A DNA stretch of 64,000 bases from Gonocerus acuteangulatus (lineage: Eukaryota; Arthropoda; Insecta; Hemiptera; Coreidae), in the NCBI GenBank assembly GCA_946811695.1, contig OX328123.1, positions 48,068,009-48,132,008 of the forward strand, read 5' to 3'. This document shows, piece by piece, positions 42,701 through 49,936 of the stretch. Numbering within the stretch: position 1 is the stretch's first letter; every line of letters begins with the position of its first letter. The translations under genes were made by a program, and so were the position numbers. A model generated the notes under the pieces. That model saw only the letters and a program-made list of their open reading frames with translations, was not told the DNA's origin and did not search any database.

Positions 42701-44534
42701 GAATTTAGTGTCATGAGAGACTGAAAGTACTTATAAGGTGCATAAGGGAACAAATATAGTGATCCAGAAATAATCGGAGGTTTTCAAAAGACACTTAAAA
42801 CCACCCGGAAGTAATCCAGAGAAAATTTAGCGACAGTAAGTAGTTATGAGAGACTGGAATTGCCCGGATGTTATATAGATCCCCCCGGTTGTGACCCAGT
42901 GATACAAAAGCAATTATATGAAACCTGTAGTAATCCAGGGATGAATGGAGTGCCCTAAATGTAATTCTGAGAGAAAGGAAGGGAGCCAGAAGTACAAGAT
43001 TCAACTACATTGGAAGTAACCCAAATTAAGAAGGGAATATAGTGAGCCAGTGACCAGAAGTAACCCAAATTAAGAAGGGAATATAGTGAGCCAGTGACCG
43101 GATGTAGCCCAGATTAAGAAAAGGATATAGTGAGCCAGTGACTGGATGTAACCCAGATTAAGAAGGGGATATATTGAGCCAGTACTGGAAGTGATCTAGG
43201 TTAAACCAGAGTGGATCAGGAGTGGCATAAGGACCGGAAGTGAGCCAGCGTGACCCAGGTGTGATCGGAATTTAACTTGAGTGAAGCGGAAGTGCCTTGA
43301 TTGAGTACGATTAAATGTCTCATAATGTTTCCCACAGCTGACCGGAAGTGGACCATAATTGATCTGTCGGACTCGAAGTGGGCCAGAGTAGACCATAAGT
43401 GGTTTCAAGTGTGATTTTTGAAAATGGTGATTTGTTTTGCTTAATAAAATTGTCTTCTGGGAGGGGGGTTCTGATCCAATAAATCCTGTAAATAGTTCTA
43501 ATGCTTTTATTTTTCTTTAATGATCCGTTGAATTTGTCTAAGCTATTTTACACTGTGTGACCTCTTACCCCACAGCTGGTAGCAAAAAACTTGTAATTTT
43601 AAAATATCAGAAAAAAAGACTTCTACTTTTTTTTCATACGCAAATCCGTTTTTTTTTTTTTTTTTTATAAGCAACTAACATTTTTAGCTTGTAATTGGTA
43701 CAAAGAAGATTGTAAAATATATAATATAAAAAATTATTAAAATAAAAAAGCTAAAATGTTGACAACTGCCCTGCACTTCTCTCCCTACACAAAGATATGG
43801 TGTTGCAACCACAAGCTTCCATGATCATGGAAAATTTCTCATTGATGTGTAAAGTACCATACTTTCTTTCTTAGCATTTCTGGAATTCTCCTAGCCTCAT
43901 AAAATGCCTTCCTTACATACTTTTCACATTAAAAGGAATCATAAATAATGACTGAAAAGGAATCATTATTTAAGTTATTGTCTTCCAAATTTTTTGTTGG
44001 AATTAATTTTCTTTTATAAATGTAATACCATTATTTTGTTAAAAGGTATCTCTTCTTCGCCACTTTTCTTTTGAGAAAATGATAATCTTTTCCTTAATGA
44101 CCTTGGTTGTTGATAAACCAATAAATGAATAAATATATTGGTATTAAATGAAATATATTTATTTATGTTAATCTTTGTATTCTGCTTGTAGACTTTTATT
44201 TTTACGTAATGCATTTTGTTTATAGGGGGCTAACGATGCAGATAATTTAAAGGAAGATGGAGAATCAAAGGAAAAGACAGATGATAAAAAGGAAGAAGAG
44301 CCTTCAGGAGACTCCACGGATGGAGGTAAAGAAGATGAACCTGATAGTTCTGGAGAGAAGGCAGATAGAAAACTCATAAACCAAAACGAGAAAACTGAAA
44401 CAGAGATGACTGTTGATGAACAAGGAACCAAAGACACCCCTGCCTCTGAAGAGATAACTTCATCAACTTCAGAGGAAAAAGAGAAGAAGATAACATCATC
44501 CACGTCAGAGGAAAAGGAGAAGAGTGATAGCTGA
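22481..44534 (+). CDS. ADD-domain chromatin protein (ATRX/ADD1-like), spliced
   Basis: The exons are 22481-22547, 26503-26621, 31965-32093, 33056-33202, 35734-36432 and 44226-44534, all GT..AG and phase-consistent. They give about 489 residues plus an unseen start. Residues about 30-155 form an ADD domain: a GATA-like finger with CTSC and CEKC, then a PHD finger with CRWC, CSRC, CKKC and CYCC. In ATRX this module reads H3 tails that are unmethylated at K4 and trimethylated at K9. The tail is Lys/Glu/Ser/Asp-rich with nuclear-localisation-like KKKKKAK and a DDDDDDD run, then a predicted helical segment around SVISKFNDVVTDCARMTKEV. No helicase follows before the stop, unlike ATRX; Drosophila ADD1 is the closest concept I know. 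Introns are large and full of transposons. A short isoform is possible through the exon at 33749. Confidence 0.85.
22598..23345. mobile_element. Foldback element FB2 in ADD intron
   Basis: The outer ends GTAAATGTGAAGACGAGG and CTTCACCTTTAC are inverted and share sequence with FB1, including CACGAATTCGTTAAAAAAA and AACTCGCTCTC. Inside, 22896-22997 is a near-perfect palindrome centred on AGAATTCT, with arms CTCAAGAAGATATCAAAACT. A 30-base T-run lies near 23229. It sits 51 bp downstream of an exon donor. Confidence 0.8.
23346..24610. other. Intron, no gene seen
   Basis: AT-rich ADD-gene intron. A GC-richer patch around 24340-24410 (GTGCGTTTGGTCCGCCTGTG) may be a repeat fragment. A TACTCCCCCACCTTCTC tract is near 24010. 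Confidence 0.4.
24611..25530 (+). repeat. Repeat family F copy with hairpin head
   Basis: The head is a hairpin: GCGGTTCCTCCCTCC with GGGAGGAACCCCGC. Then come GTGCCGACTAGAAAATTTTG-like sequence, a (TA)n tract, the long body and the end GATGATGCAGTTCCTGCGAG. The same architecture recurs at 29630, 30264 and, degraded, at 45176, 53862 and 54985. Confidence 0.75.
24749..24808. repeat. (TA)n microsatellite
   Basis: About 29 TA repeats. The same position in family F copies carries about 20 repeats at 29762-29803 and about 11 at 30402-30424, so the tract is part of the element and varies in length. Confidence 0.95.
25531..26502 (+). repeat. Intron with second, eroded family F body
   Basis: From about 25870 the text matches the family F body (TATCTCAAAAACGG, AAGCTTACTCATG, GGCGATGTCAATGGGAGAAA), and it ends near 26375 with ATGATGCAGTTCCTGTGAGT. 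The first 340 bases hold nothing recognised except an A/G-rich tract at 25832-25865. Confidence 0.55.
26503..26621 (+). CDS. ADD gene exon, GATA-like finger
   Basis: The acceptor is CAATTATTTCAG and the donor is GAA/GTAAGT. After completing an Asp codon it reads VKDIKNKNLLCTSCGASVKD, then LVARGRAISHPYLETLLCE. CTSC is the first zinc-binding pair of the ADD GATA-like finger. The second pair is split, with its first Cys here and its second in the next exon. The HP(Y)L..L(L)C pattern is diagnostic of ATRX/DNMT3-type ADD domains. Confidence 0.88.
26822..27064. other. Intron, no feature
   Basis: AT-rich, with nothing recognised. Confidence 0.4.
27065..27545 (+). mobile_element. Tigger/pogo fragment (5' end and HTH)
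   Basis: It begins CAGTAAAACCTCGTTGACC directly after TA, a classic Tigger end. From 27301 it reads EALTKIDKGESLKNIAAGL, the CENP-B-type helix-turn-helix of Tigger transposases, then falls apart after about 60 codons. No catalytic domain and no right end are found, so it is a truncated copy distinct from the one at 27961. Confidence 0.65.
27961..29225 (-). mobile_element. Tigger/pogo element, complete but decayed
   Basis: The ends are CAGTGAAACCTCCTTATAGC and, inverted, CAGTGAAACCTCCTGTAAGG, each flanked by TA. The 1.27-kb interior encodes a damaged transposase on the minus strand. Inner repeats of TTATGGACA/GTCCG type occur in both ends. Confidence 0.88.
28022..28880 (-). pseudogene. Tigger/pogo transposase, frameshifted
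   Basis: Read downward from 28880: an HTH (KVEVLKVYDSLKLCVRDLG), then NIFNFDETALFFRALPNKT with the first catalytic Asp, then a frameshift near 28390. It continues VILFMDKATCH with the second Asp and FFPPNMTSCCQPLDLGIIKN with the third. The catalytic triad is recognisable but at least three breaks preclude function. Confidence 0.85.
29226..29499. other. Intron, no feature
   Basis: AT-rich, with a GAAAAAAAAAATATG tract; nothing recognised. Confidence 0.35.
29500..29606 (-). repeat. SINE family S1, 3' fragment (minus)
   Basis: AACATCCATTTATTAATGAC and GTTATCTATAGGTTTTCTAG with CCAGGATAGGGGTCATAAC match the tail and body of S1 in reverse. The head is missing. Confidence 0.65.
29630..30258 (+). 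repeat. Repeat family F, truncated copy
   Basis: It starts with a hairpin (GCGGTTCCTCC / GGAGGAACCCCGC) and has the (TA)n tract, TGAAATTTGGTACAAAAATC, and a body identical to 1-250 of the window. It stops at AAAGTTTTGGTAAC and is followed within six bases by the head of the next copy. Confidence 0.8.
30264..31610 (+). repeat. Repeat family F, near-full copy
   Basis: The hairpin head is GCGGTTCCTCCCTCCCCCAT with GGGAGGAACCCCGC. Next come a short (TA)n tract, TCCGTCGTCCAATTTGAAAG, a long body, GAGTAGCCAAAACGTCC and the end motif ATGATGCAGTTCCCGCGAG. It gives the best view of the family, about 1.3 kb long, with no retained ORF above 70 codons. Confidence 0.8.
31965..32093 (+). CDS. ADD gene exon, PHD finger first half
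   Basis: The acceptor is TTAATTATTTCAG and the donor is AAG/GTAAGA. It is 43 codons long, phase 0 to 0, and reads KCHSFYGDGNFSVDEDGSDK, then YCRWCGQGGTLFLCSRCSSG, then FCK. KC completes the GATA-like finger. CRWC, LCSRC and FC supply PHD zinc ligands. The order C-x2-C-(GG)-L-x-C-x2-C matches ATRX closely. Confidence 0.92.
32405..32612 (-). repeat. SINE family S1 in ADD intron (minus)
   Basis: Reverse of the S1 order: tail TGAACGTCCATTTATTATTG, body TTGCCAGGATAGGGCTGATG, head with ATCGAACCCACGACCTTAAG (B-box complement) and TAGCACTCATGACCAACGGG. Full length. Confidence 0.8.
33056..33202 (+). CDS. ADD gene exon, PHD second half and C-helix
   Basis: The acceptor is ATTTTTCAATTTTAG and the donor is AAA/GTAAGA. 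It is 49 codons long, phase 0 to 0, and reads KCVKRNVSRSALAEIENDDW, TCYCCNTEPVYELRAQCWA, AVQYSMELAK. KC and CYCC complete the PHD-type zinc cage. The following EPVYELRAQC helix packs on the ADD domain in ATRX (..PEPL.DLV..C). Confidence 0.92.
33749..33867 (+). CDS. Alternative terminal exon of ADD gene
   Basis: A strong acceptor (TTGTTTCTTTTCTAG) opens a frame in phase 0 with the preceding exon, DLLQNKDKFILKCSCFKGCP then TKKMLKSQLKDIKSEVLPF and TAA. It would end the protein about 40 residues after the ADD domain. ATTAAA at 33987 could serve polyadenylation. The alternative is that splicing skips it and joins 33202 to 35734, also in phase. The two outcomes imply short and long isoforms. Confidence 0.6.
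33868..34061. other. Downstream of alternative exon
   Basis: Possible 3' UTR of the short isoform, containing ATTAAA at 33987-33992; otherwise intron. Confidence 0.35.
34062..34812 (+). repeat. Repeat family F, internal copy
   Basis: It matches the family body from AATGAATGAAACCATTTT through CGGAGAAATAAGTGCTTAAA to AAGATGGCGCAGTTCCTGTG. It lacks the hairpin head and is more diverged than the 30264 copy. Confidence 0.7.
35009..35305. repeat. Inverted repeat with GACGTTTCGAACCTG motif
   Basis: Left arm 35009-35103 (GCAGGAGTTGCTCCCCAAAA, GCGACGTTTCGAACCTGTTT, AGGTTCATCTTCAG) is inverted at 35213-35305. The GAAGATGAAC..GAAACGTCGC phrase is common in terminal parts of Penelope-like and some other arthropod elements, but no enzyme is present here. 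Confidence 0.65.
35734..36432 (+). CDS. ADD gene exon, long charged tail
   Basis: The acceptor is TATATTTTTTTCAG and the donor is AAT/GTAAGT. It is 233 codons long, phase 0 to 0. The first half is ANKSSSKSKKSKRPNESDD followed by KKKKKAK and many KDSK/EES segments, ending in a seven-Asp run. The second half (LKSVISKFNDVVTDCARMT, LREKLNSMLVAMEDSSRKIR) is likely alpha-helical and could be a coiled coil or partner-binding segment. Low complexity limits family assignment. Confidence 0.88.
36433..37089. other. Start of last intron, no gene
   Basis: Reading through the donor would add about 25 codons before a stop at 36505, a possible retained-intron end. Otherwise nothing is recognised. Confidence 0.4.
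37090..37800 (-). repeat. LTR-like repeat with PBS-like sequence
   Basis: On the minus strand, CGGCGACCCTACGTGGCGCG (about 37140-37160) looks like the primer-binding region of Gypsy-type elements. The sequence 37260-37450 is similar to 58800-58970, sharing AACTCTTACCTT and TGAGTC-type words, so this is a repeat family. No gag or pol is seen and the LTR ends are not fixed. Confidence 0.4.
37951..40466. mobile_element. DNA transposon with 0.43-kb inverted repeats
   Basis: Arms 37951-38383 and 40047-40466 are inverted and very similar. They start GAAAGGCCGTAGCCGGGTAA and share GGCCTTCGGCGACATCGCG and GATCCAAGCGGTACGCCATAG at the inner edge. The core contains a broken transposase on the + strand that is cut off where the right arm begins. 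The likely class is Harbinger/ISL2EU-type, judged from the transposase. Confidence 0.8.
38843..40095 (+). pseudogene. ISL2EU/Harbinger-like transposase, truncated
   Basis: It starts MAYLRTNNPKCPICEKLVKK, with an early frameshift, then VLPADVEEYFEVLGKRVFVG and a CGRCR zinc pair. Further on come RIYIPIDNRCSPNRLINNRF and the DDE_4-like block ICDGTYARHQKSSNNEYQRK with KPFTVCTNDGYIDDMLGPY. DGTY would hold the first catalytic Asp. The later acidic residues are missing because the inverted repeat begins there. A T-run at 39762-39791 and several stops interrupt it. Confidence 0.65.
40467..41106. other. Intron, no gene seen
   Basis: AT-rich. A15/T8 junction near 40903-40928, then GGCCCCCCTTATCACTTGAG, probably a repeat edge. 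Confidence 0.4.
41107..41570 (+). repeat. Tandem repeat, about 143-bp units
   Basis: Units begin near 41109, 41250, 41394 and 41540 with GGGTCCGGAGTAAACCCC-like words. Each contains CTAATGAACCGATTTAGTTT and TACCGAGTTTCGTT. Divergence between units is moderate. Confidence 0.8.
41571..42099. other. Intron, no gene seen
   Basis: Continuation of related repeat sequence (TACCAAGTTTCGTGCC), then unrecognised AT-rich DNA. Confidence 0.35.
42100..43420 (+). repeat. GGAAGT-rich degenerate minisatellite, copy 1
   Basis: An AT-rich leader with repeated CAATTGTTAATTG-type words (42100-42300) is followed by about 1 kb of degenerate units close to GACCGGAAGTAACCCAG. The exact CCGGAAGT occurs at 42561, 42682, 42805, 43234 and 43342, with many one-base variants. 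The 43040-43190 part has a clear unit of about 57 bp (GAAGGGAATATAGTGAGCCA). The same leader and words return at 62215-62640. Confidence 0.75.
43421..44225. other. End of last intron, no gene
   Basis: AT-rich, with T-runs near 43628 and 43650. It leads to the acceptor TTTTGTTTATAG at 44225. Confidence 0.4.
44226..44534 (+). CDS. ADD gene last coding exon
   Basis: It begins in phase 0 and reads GANDADNLKEDGESKEKTDD then acidic Ser/Glu-rich sequence. It ends with a repeated TSSTSEEKEK and SDS followed by TGA (44532-44534). Composition matches the previous exon. A good donor-like AG/GTATGG lies 12 bases after the stop, so the 3' UTR may be spliced. Confidence 0.85.
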   Translation, partial: GANDADNLKEDGESKEKTDDKKEEEPSGDSTDGGKEDEPDSSGEKADRKLINQNEKTETEMTVDEQGTKDTPASEEITSSTSEEKEKKITSSTSEEKEKSDS

Positions 44535-45175
44535 ACAAAATTTAGGTATGGAATATCTTTTTTTTTTTGTTATTTAAATTTTTGTTCACTTGTTTCAGTG
44601 TCCTTTTTGAAATCATGATATATTTTTTTTACCTCTAGCGTGAGGATAGGAAACTTGCTTATGACATCGGCTCTGAGGTGCATTCGATTTCAAATGTAAA
44701 TGTTTCTGCACCCTGAGGTCACAAAAATACCAGTCATTCAAATTTTTGTATATTGTATTGAAATTTTAATATCTTTAAAAATTATTTATATATAAATAAA
44801 TATATTTATTAACTGTTTAGTATATCAATAAATTATTTTTATTCTCTGTTGTTTTGGCGAGGGGTCAACCAACTTCCTGATGGACATGTTCCATGCGTTA
44901 TTTTGCAACTCTTCAGGGGCTTATTTCGTGGAAATGTTATCAGCTCCTCAAGGATATTCTACTTTTATTGAAGTTCGTCAAAAAATTATTTTACTTCTCA
45001 AAAGGCATTCTGTTTTAGTACGTTTCTTCCCTCCCTCCATATCACGTCGACACGATAACACAATACCGAAGTGAGAACTAGAAAATTCCACATTTCTATT
45101 CCACAGAAGAACTGGTTTAACTGTTAATTTGTATGGTGAACATTCGAAAGCTTTAATCGCCAAAATGTATATTAG
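44535..45175 (+). terminator. 3' UTR candidate with poly(A) signals
   Basis: AATAAA occurs at 44795-44800 and 44827-44832, about 265-300 bases after the stop, within AT-rich sequence. These are the nearest plausible polyadenylation signals of the ADD gene. From about 44850 the sequence contains repeat-like text. Confidence 0.5.
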
Positions 45176-45480
45176 TGTGATTCCTCCCTCCCTCCATAGG
45201 GAGGAAACGCGCTTATGAGGTTGGCCTCATGACACTACTTATCACAAAAATTATAGTGGTTCAAATTTGTATATAAATATATGTATTTCATTACGAAAAA
45301 CATTGTAGTGCTTACGGTTTGGCATTTATAGGCTTTCAGATACACTTTTCACAAGTTTTCTATCATAGGGAATTGAATAAGGGGGTGGATACCTGTAACC
45401 GTTTACAAGAGAAGTGGAAAAACAAGTTGTCCTTACTTATTTTCTGTTTGGGTACTTAAAAACAATGGATTCAGGTCCAT
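45176..45480 (+). repeat. Repeat family F, degraded copy
   Basis: The hairpin head GATTCCTCCCTCCCTCC with GGGAGGAAACGCGC, and GGTTCAAATTTGTATATAAA, identify it. The body is diverged and fades by about 45480. Confidence 0.6.
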
Positions 45481-46182
45481 TGACCTGAAAAAAAAACTTT
45501 TTTTTTTTTGTATATTTGATATTCATCTAAACTCAGGTATTGAATTTTTTTTACGGTTGTAATTAAATCAATATTAAAAGAAAAAATTAAGATTTTTTTT
45601 TTTTCAATGCTTGTAGATTTCCCATTTAATTTACCTGGTTCTTTATTTATGATTTTTTTTTTATTCAAATTTCTAGTACTAATAATTAAAACAAAATGAA
45701 TATTTATTGATTATATCAATCATTTATTTATCTGTGATATTTAACCCTTAATTTGCCTTATTAACTGTTCTGCTTATTCGTGAACATAATGCATAAAGTT
45801 TCAGAAAACACCTGATTATTAGCCAAAATAGTGTACACATTAAGATTGATTTCATATTTATCTTTGAATGGGATTTCGCGCGTTTACCGGTGATGGTGTT
45901 TTGATAAGTTTTGTTGTTACATTTGAGGTAGGTGTTTGAGGATTCATGTATTATTCGATTCCGAAATTTTTTTAAGAACTGACTATAAAGTCTTCTATAG
46001 TTAATTATGTGCTCCTACACCTTTTTTTCCACATAGCTCCAGGATGAACAACAATTTTCTCCTGAGACATATAAATATTGTGTATTTCTGAAAAAGGATG
46101 ATTTATTTTCATAGAAGCCCAACTTAGCTTGTACTATATTCTAGCCATAATGTTCCAAATAATTGGTCATCAGTGAACTTTC
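45481..46182. other. No gene seen
   Basis: AT-rich intergenic DNA with T- and A-runs at 45500 and 45593. Confidence 0.4.
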
Positions 46183-46300
46183 TTTGAACATCTACTATAT
46201 ATTTGTCAAATACGACTCGCTGACTCACTGACTTATCATTGCCCAGCCCAAACCACTTGACAGAAAAATTTGGAATTTTGCATGGGCAGTCTCTATAGAA
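46183..46300 (-). repeat. Repeat family G, 3' end fragment (minus)
   Basis: CATCTACTATATATTTGTCA, GACTCGCTGACTCACTGAC and TTTTGCATGGGCAG are the reverse of the family G 3' end. It is cut by the mariner at a TA. The counterpart base order continues briefly after 47585 (TAGA). Confidence 0.6.
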
Positions 46301-47585
46301 TACGAGGTAAGGTCCATAAGTTTCCGGCCTGTCCTGCTTCCCCTCCTTCAAACGTGCCGGGACCTGCACGCCTATGCAGGTCCATGCCTGCTCATTCCAT
46401 ACCCATCGCCCGCACTTCCTCAGTCTTGTCAGTCAGTGTCCAGCCTTGAAGGAAACTCCCCATTTTTACAGTGTTGAAACTCGAGTACCGTGCGGTAATT
46501 AAATTCTTTTGTAAAGAGGGTCTTACTCCTGCGCATATTAAAGAGCGCTTGGATTGTGTATACGGGCAGTCCTCCCCCTCGTATTCCACAGTGAAAGAAT
46601 GGGCAAAATTATTTAAGTTTGGGAGAGAAAGTCTAGAAGATGACCCACGTCCGGGTCGCCCATTGGAAGCTGTCACTTCTGAAACAATCCAACTTGTGGA
46701 ATCTGAATTGCTGCCTGACCGGCGACTAAAAACCAAGGAAATAGCAGCGAGGTTAGAGCTTTCAAAAACAAGTGTTTTGGGGATCATCAAAGAACATGAA
46801 TGAACAAGGTTAGTGCAAGATGGGTTCCAAAAATTCCTTCAGCTGCTCAAAAACAGGAACAAGTTCACTGCTGCAATGAATTTTTACGCGAGTATAATGC
46901 CGACCCAAGGAATTTTTTGGACTCAATTGTAACTGGGGATGAGACAATGGTTCTATATTATGACCCACTCAGCAAAAGAGAGTCCATGGAATGGAGAAGA
47001 CCAGGAGAAGCGCCTCCTTTAAAGGCAAAAGTCACGCAGTCAACAAAAAAGGTAATGGCCACAATTTTTTGGGACTGTAAAGGAATACTACTGATAGATT
47101 TTAAAGAAAGGAATACCACAATGAATGGTGAGTATTATGCTGCCCTACTTCACCGGTTACGAGACACCATTAAAGAGAAGAGGCGAGGGAAGTTAAGCAG
47201 AGGTGTCCGCCTCCTTCACGACAATGCCTCTGTCCACACAGCATTGATTTCCAAGGCCGCTGTGAAGGACTGTGGATTCCAAGAAATCTCTCATCCACCC
47301 TACAGCCCAGACTTAGCCCCTAGCGATTTCTACCTTTTCTCAAAGTTAAAATCTGACCTTCGTGGAAGGCGATTTAACACCGACGAAGAGCTCCAAGCAG
47401 CAGTGGAAGAACATTTTTTTAACAAAAAAGAAAATTATTTTTTTCATGGTATAGAAATGTTGCCAAAGCGTTGTATTAAGTGTGTTGAACTTAGAGGAGA
47501 ATATATTGAAAAACAATAAAACCAGTTTTTTTCTTTCACCTTTCCTTCTATCCCAGGCCGGAAACTTTATTGACCTTACTACGTA
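46301..47585 (+). mobile_element. Mariner element, nearly intact
   Basis: Terminal inverted repeats of about 30 bp: GAGGTAAGGTCCATAAGTTT / CCGGCCTG at the left and, inverted, GTAGTAAGGTCAATAAAGTT / TCCGGCCTG at the right. TA lies at both borders. The length of 1.28 kb is standard for mariner, and a transposase gene fills the interior with one break. Confidence 0.93.
46471..47519 (+). pseudogene. Mariner transposase with one frameshift
   Basis: The N-terminal part (46471-46803) has two helix-turn-helices: AVIKFFCKEGLTPAHIKERL, and a second after GRP, with LKTKEIAARLELSKTSVLG. A stop at 46801 overlaps an ATG at 46800, and the frame resumes with KVSARWVPK. The catalytic D,D34D set is present: TGDETM, LHDNASVH and YSPDLAPSDFYLF. 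The length matches mariner transposases at about 345 residues. Apart from one small indel the protein is whole, so the copy is young or recently inactivated. Confidence 0.92.
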
Positions 47586-48129
47586 GATGGAGCCCCCGGT
47601 GATGTGTCAACATATCGTGAACCTAGTGTAAGATGCGTTACTTGTAGATTTTGATTTCATTCGTTGACCTTCTGTCTATTATGTTATTCTTGGTGATTTA
47701 GGGTAACAATCTAGGCGCACGGTAGTGCGCCAGGCCAAGTTCCGGCCTAAGCATACTGTGTGTATATTACAGGAGGTCTTAGAGCCGATTTTTACCCTCT
47801 CATAACTTTCAACCAGGTAAAGATAAAGTTATGAAATTTTACAGAGGTATTATATTACTAGATCTGAGTAAAACTGGAAATTTTTATAATTCTACATCGA
47901 ATAGAGTCTCAGATATAAGCGATCGAAAATCGGGATTTACAGGACTCACTGACTCACTCAATCCCTGACTGACTCATCAAAATTATTAGGCACTTCCCAT
48001 GATGCTAGAGGCTTGAAATTTTTCAGGATGATAGATATGAGGGTGTTATTAAAGGAAAAAAATCGAAAAATCCTGAAAAGTTGTGTTTCATGCCGCTTCT
48101 GGGGCGGGGGGCGTGCCAGTTTTGCACTT
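47586..48129. other. No gene seen
   Basis: Unassigned repeat-like DNA. GACTCACTGACTCACTC-type words near 47945 resemble family G ends. Confidence 0.4.
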
Positions 48130-48640
48130 CCTTCGGAAACCCATCATTCCGTCCGAAACCCATGATGTGGGGAATCAAATGAATCGTCTCGGTATGAAGA
48201 ACCTATATTTGAAGTTTTAAGAAACATTTAGGCACATATAGGCTAGGTCAAAATTGTCTATCAGCTGTCTGTCTGCATGTTTGTTGCTTACACAAATTCA
48301 CACCGTTTGACCTACTTTGACCAAACTTGGCACACAGGTAGGTCTTGGTCCGGGGAATGCACTAGGATAGGTATAAAAGGTCTTTCAGCTGTCTGTCTGC
48401 ATGTTCGTTCCTTATACAAATTCACACCATTTGGTCTATTTTGACCAAACTTGGCACGCAGGTAGGTCTTGATACGGGAGTGTCATATTACCTATGACGT
48501 TTTGTACTTTTTGTTCCATCGGAAAGCCATCATTCCTTCTGAAACCCATCATGTGGGGTATCAAATGAATCGTCTTGGTAAGAACCTATATTTGATGTTT
48601 TAAGATACATTTCGATGCATCTTAACAACAACACGTGTGA
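48130..48640 (-). repeat. Inverted units related to the 123-bp array
   Basis: Two units contain AGCTGTCTGTCTGCATGTT and TTTGACCAAACTTGGCAC, the reverse complement of the 13.7-14.7 kb array. They are bracketed by a duplicated flank (GAAACCCATCATTCCGTC / CATCATTCCTTCTGAAACCC, ATCAAATGAATCGTC) at about 48140 and 48520. Confidence 0.7.
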
Positions 48641-48648
48641 CTTCTTTC

Positions 48649-48930
48649 TTAAATGTTGTAAATAATGTCGTAAGGGTTAACTGCATAATATACTTGAAAG
48701 CAGATACTACGTTTTTCAAGGTCATCTAAATTACAAAGTTTAGGATCACAAACCCAAAACGTATCGTCTTTGTTCTTTTCTTTTTCTTGAAGGCCTTCTA
48801 CACTTTCCCTCTTGTGATCTTTATCCTCGGGATAAGGTTCCTGTGTTTTACAGTGTAATAGTTTAGTTAAGAGAGCAATCAATTTGTCCTCTAGAGTACT
48901 GTCGTCTGGAATAGCTTCTAACTTTTCTAG
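48649..48930 (-). CDS. Unidentified coding-like frame
   Basis: The open frame reads LEKLEAIPDDSTLEDKLIAL, LTKLLHCKTQEPYPEDKDHK, then a charged stretch and WVCDPKLCNLDDLEKRSICF, ending NPYDIIYNI and stop. The composition and lack of internal stops look like a terminal exon; a CACTAG acceptor-like site precedes it. No family is recognised and no partner exon was found. Confidence 0.35.
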   Translation of the reverse strand, partial: LEKLEAIPDDSTLEDKLIALLTKLLHCKTQEPYPEDKDHKRESVEGLQEKEKNKDDTFWVCDPKLCNLDDLEKRSICFQVYYAVNPYDIIYNI

Positions 48931-49090
48931 TCTAGTGATTAAATGTATGTAGGTTGATTATTGGTATCAAATATCAAGCAGTAAGGAGAACTTTATGCAG
49001 AATCCAAAGACCCTGGTTTTATGTGAAGTACAAAAGCCAGTAGGTATGCGGCAACTAAATTTTAATTAATGCTTAGAAAAAAGTAATGAG
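48931..49090. other. No feature
   Basis: AT-rich spacer before the large palindrome. Confidence 0.3.
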
Positions 49091-49873
49091 ATCCCAAAAA
49101 AAACATTAATGTGAAATAGAAGCCAAGTTCCTCCCCCCACAAAGAAACACTTCCTTCCCCAAAAAGCGAGAAATATCTCCTCCTAAAACCCCCAAAAAAC
49201 GCCTTGCCATCCTACACTCCAAAAAAAGTAGTATGAGTTGGTGTATTAAGTGTACCATATTTTCAACCATAAATATTTGCCAATACAAGAGATGATAAAA
49301 GAAAGAAATGTCCAACTTCATTACTTAGAAGACCTATTAGTTAGTTACTAAGAACAGTAAAGACACTTCAACTGACCTTTAAAAACGACAATAAAAATAT
49401 TTATATCCAGTTACTAAAATATCACTTTCCTCAACCAGGTATATTCTTAAACTTGGCAATGTTTTATTTGTGCCGAAATTATCTTTAGAGAGAAAAATAA
49501 ACGTTGCCAAGTTTAAGAATATACCTGGTTGAGGAAAGTGATATTTTAGTAACTGGATGTAAGTATTTTTATTGTTGTTATTAAAGGTCAGTTCAATTGT
49601 CTTTACTGTTCTTAGTAAGTAACTAATAGGTCTTCTAAGTAATGAACTTGGACATTTCTTTCTTGTATCATCTCTTGTATTGGCAAATATTTTTGGTTGA
49701 AAATGCGGTGCAATTAATACACCAACTCATACTACTTTTTTTGGAGTGTAGGATTGTAAGGCGTTTTTGGGGGGTTTTAGGAGGAGATATTTCTCACTTT
49801 TTGGGGAAGGGAGTGTTTCTTTGGGGGGGGGGAGGAACTTGGCCTCTATTTCACATTTATGTTTTTTTGGGAT
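49091..49873. mobile_element. Foldback element with 370-bp arms
   Basis: Arms 49091-49462 and 49500-49873 are inverted copies at high identity. The outer words are ATCCCAAAAAAAACATTAAT and its inverse; the inner pair is TATATTCTTAAACTTGGCAA. The loop is under 40 bp. Mirror-image frames of about 70 codons occur on opposite strands (HLLYWQIF, LECR, LGVLGGDIS), which follows from the palindrome and need not be coding. Confidence 0.88.
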
Positions 49874-49936
49874 AATTATTAATATGTAGACATTTTTTTT
49901 GAAAATGTCGTCTGATCTTCATTGATTTTATCTACT

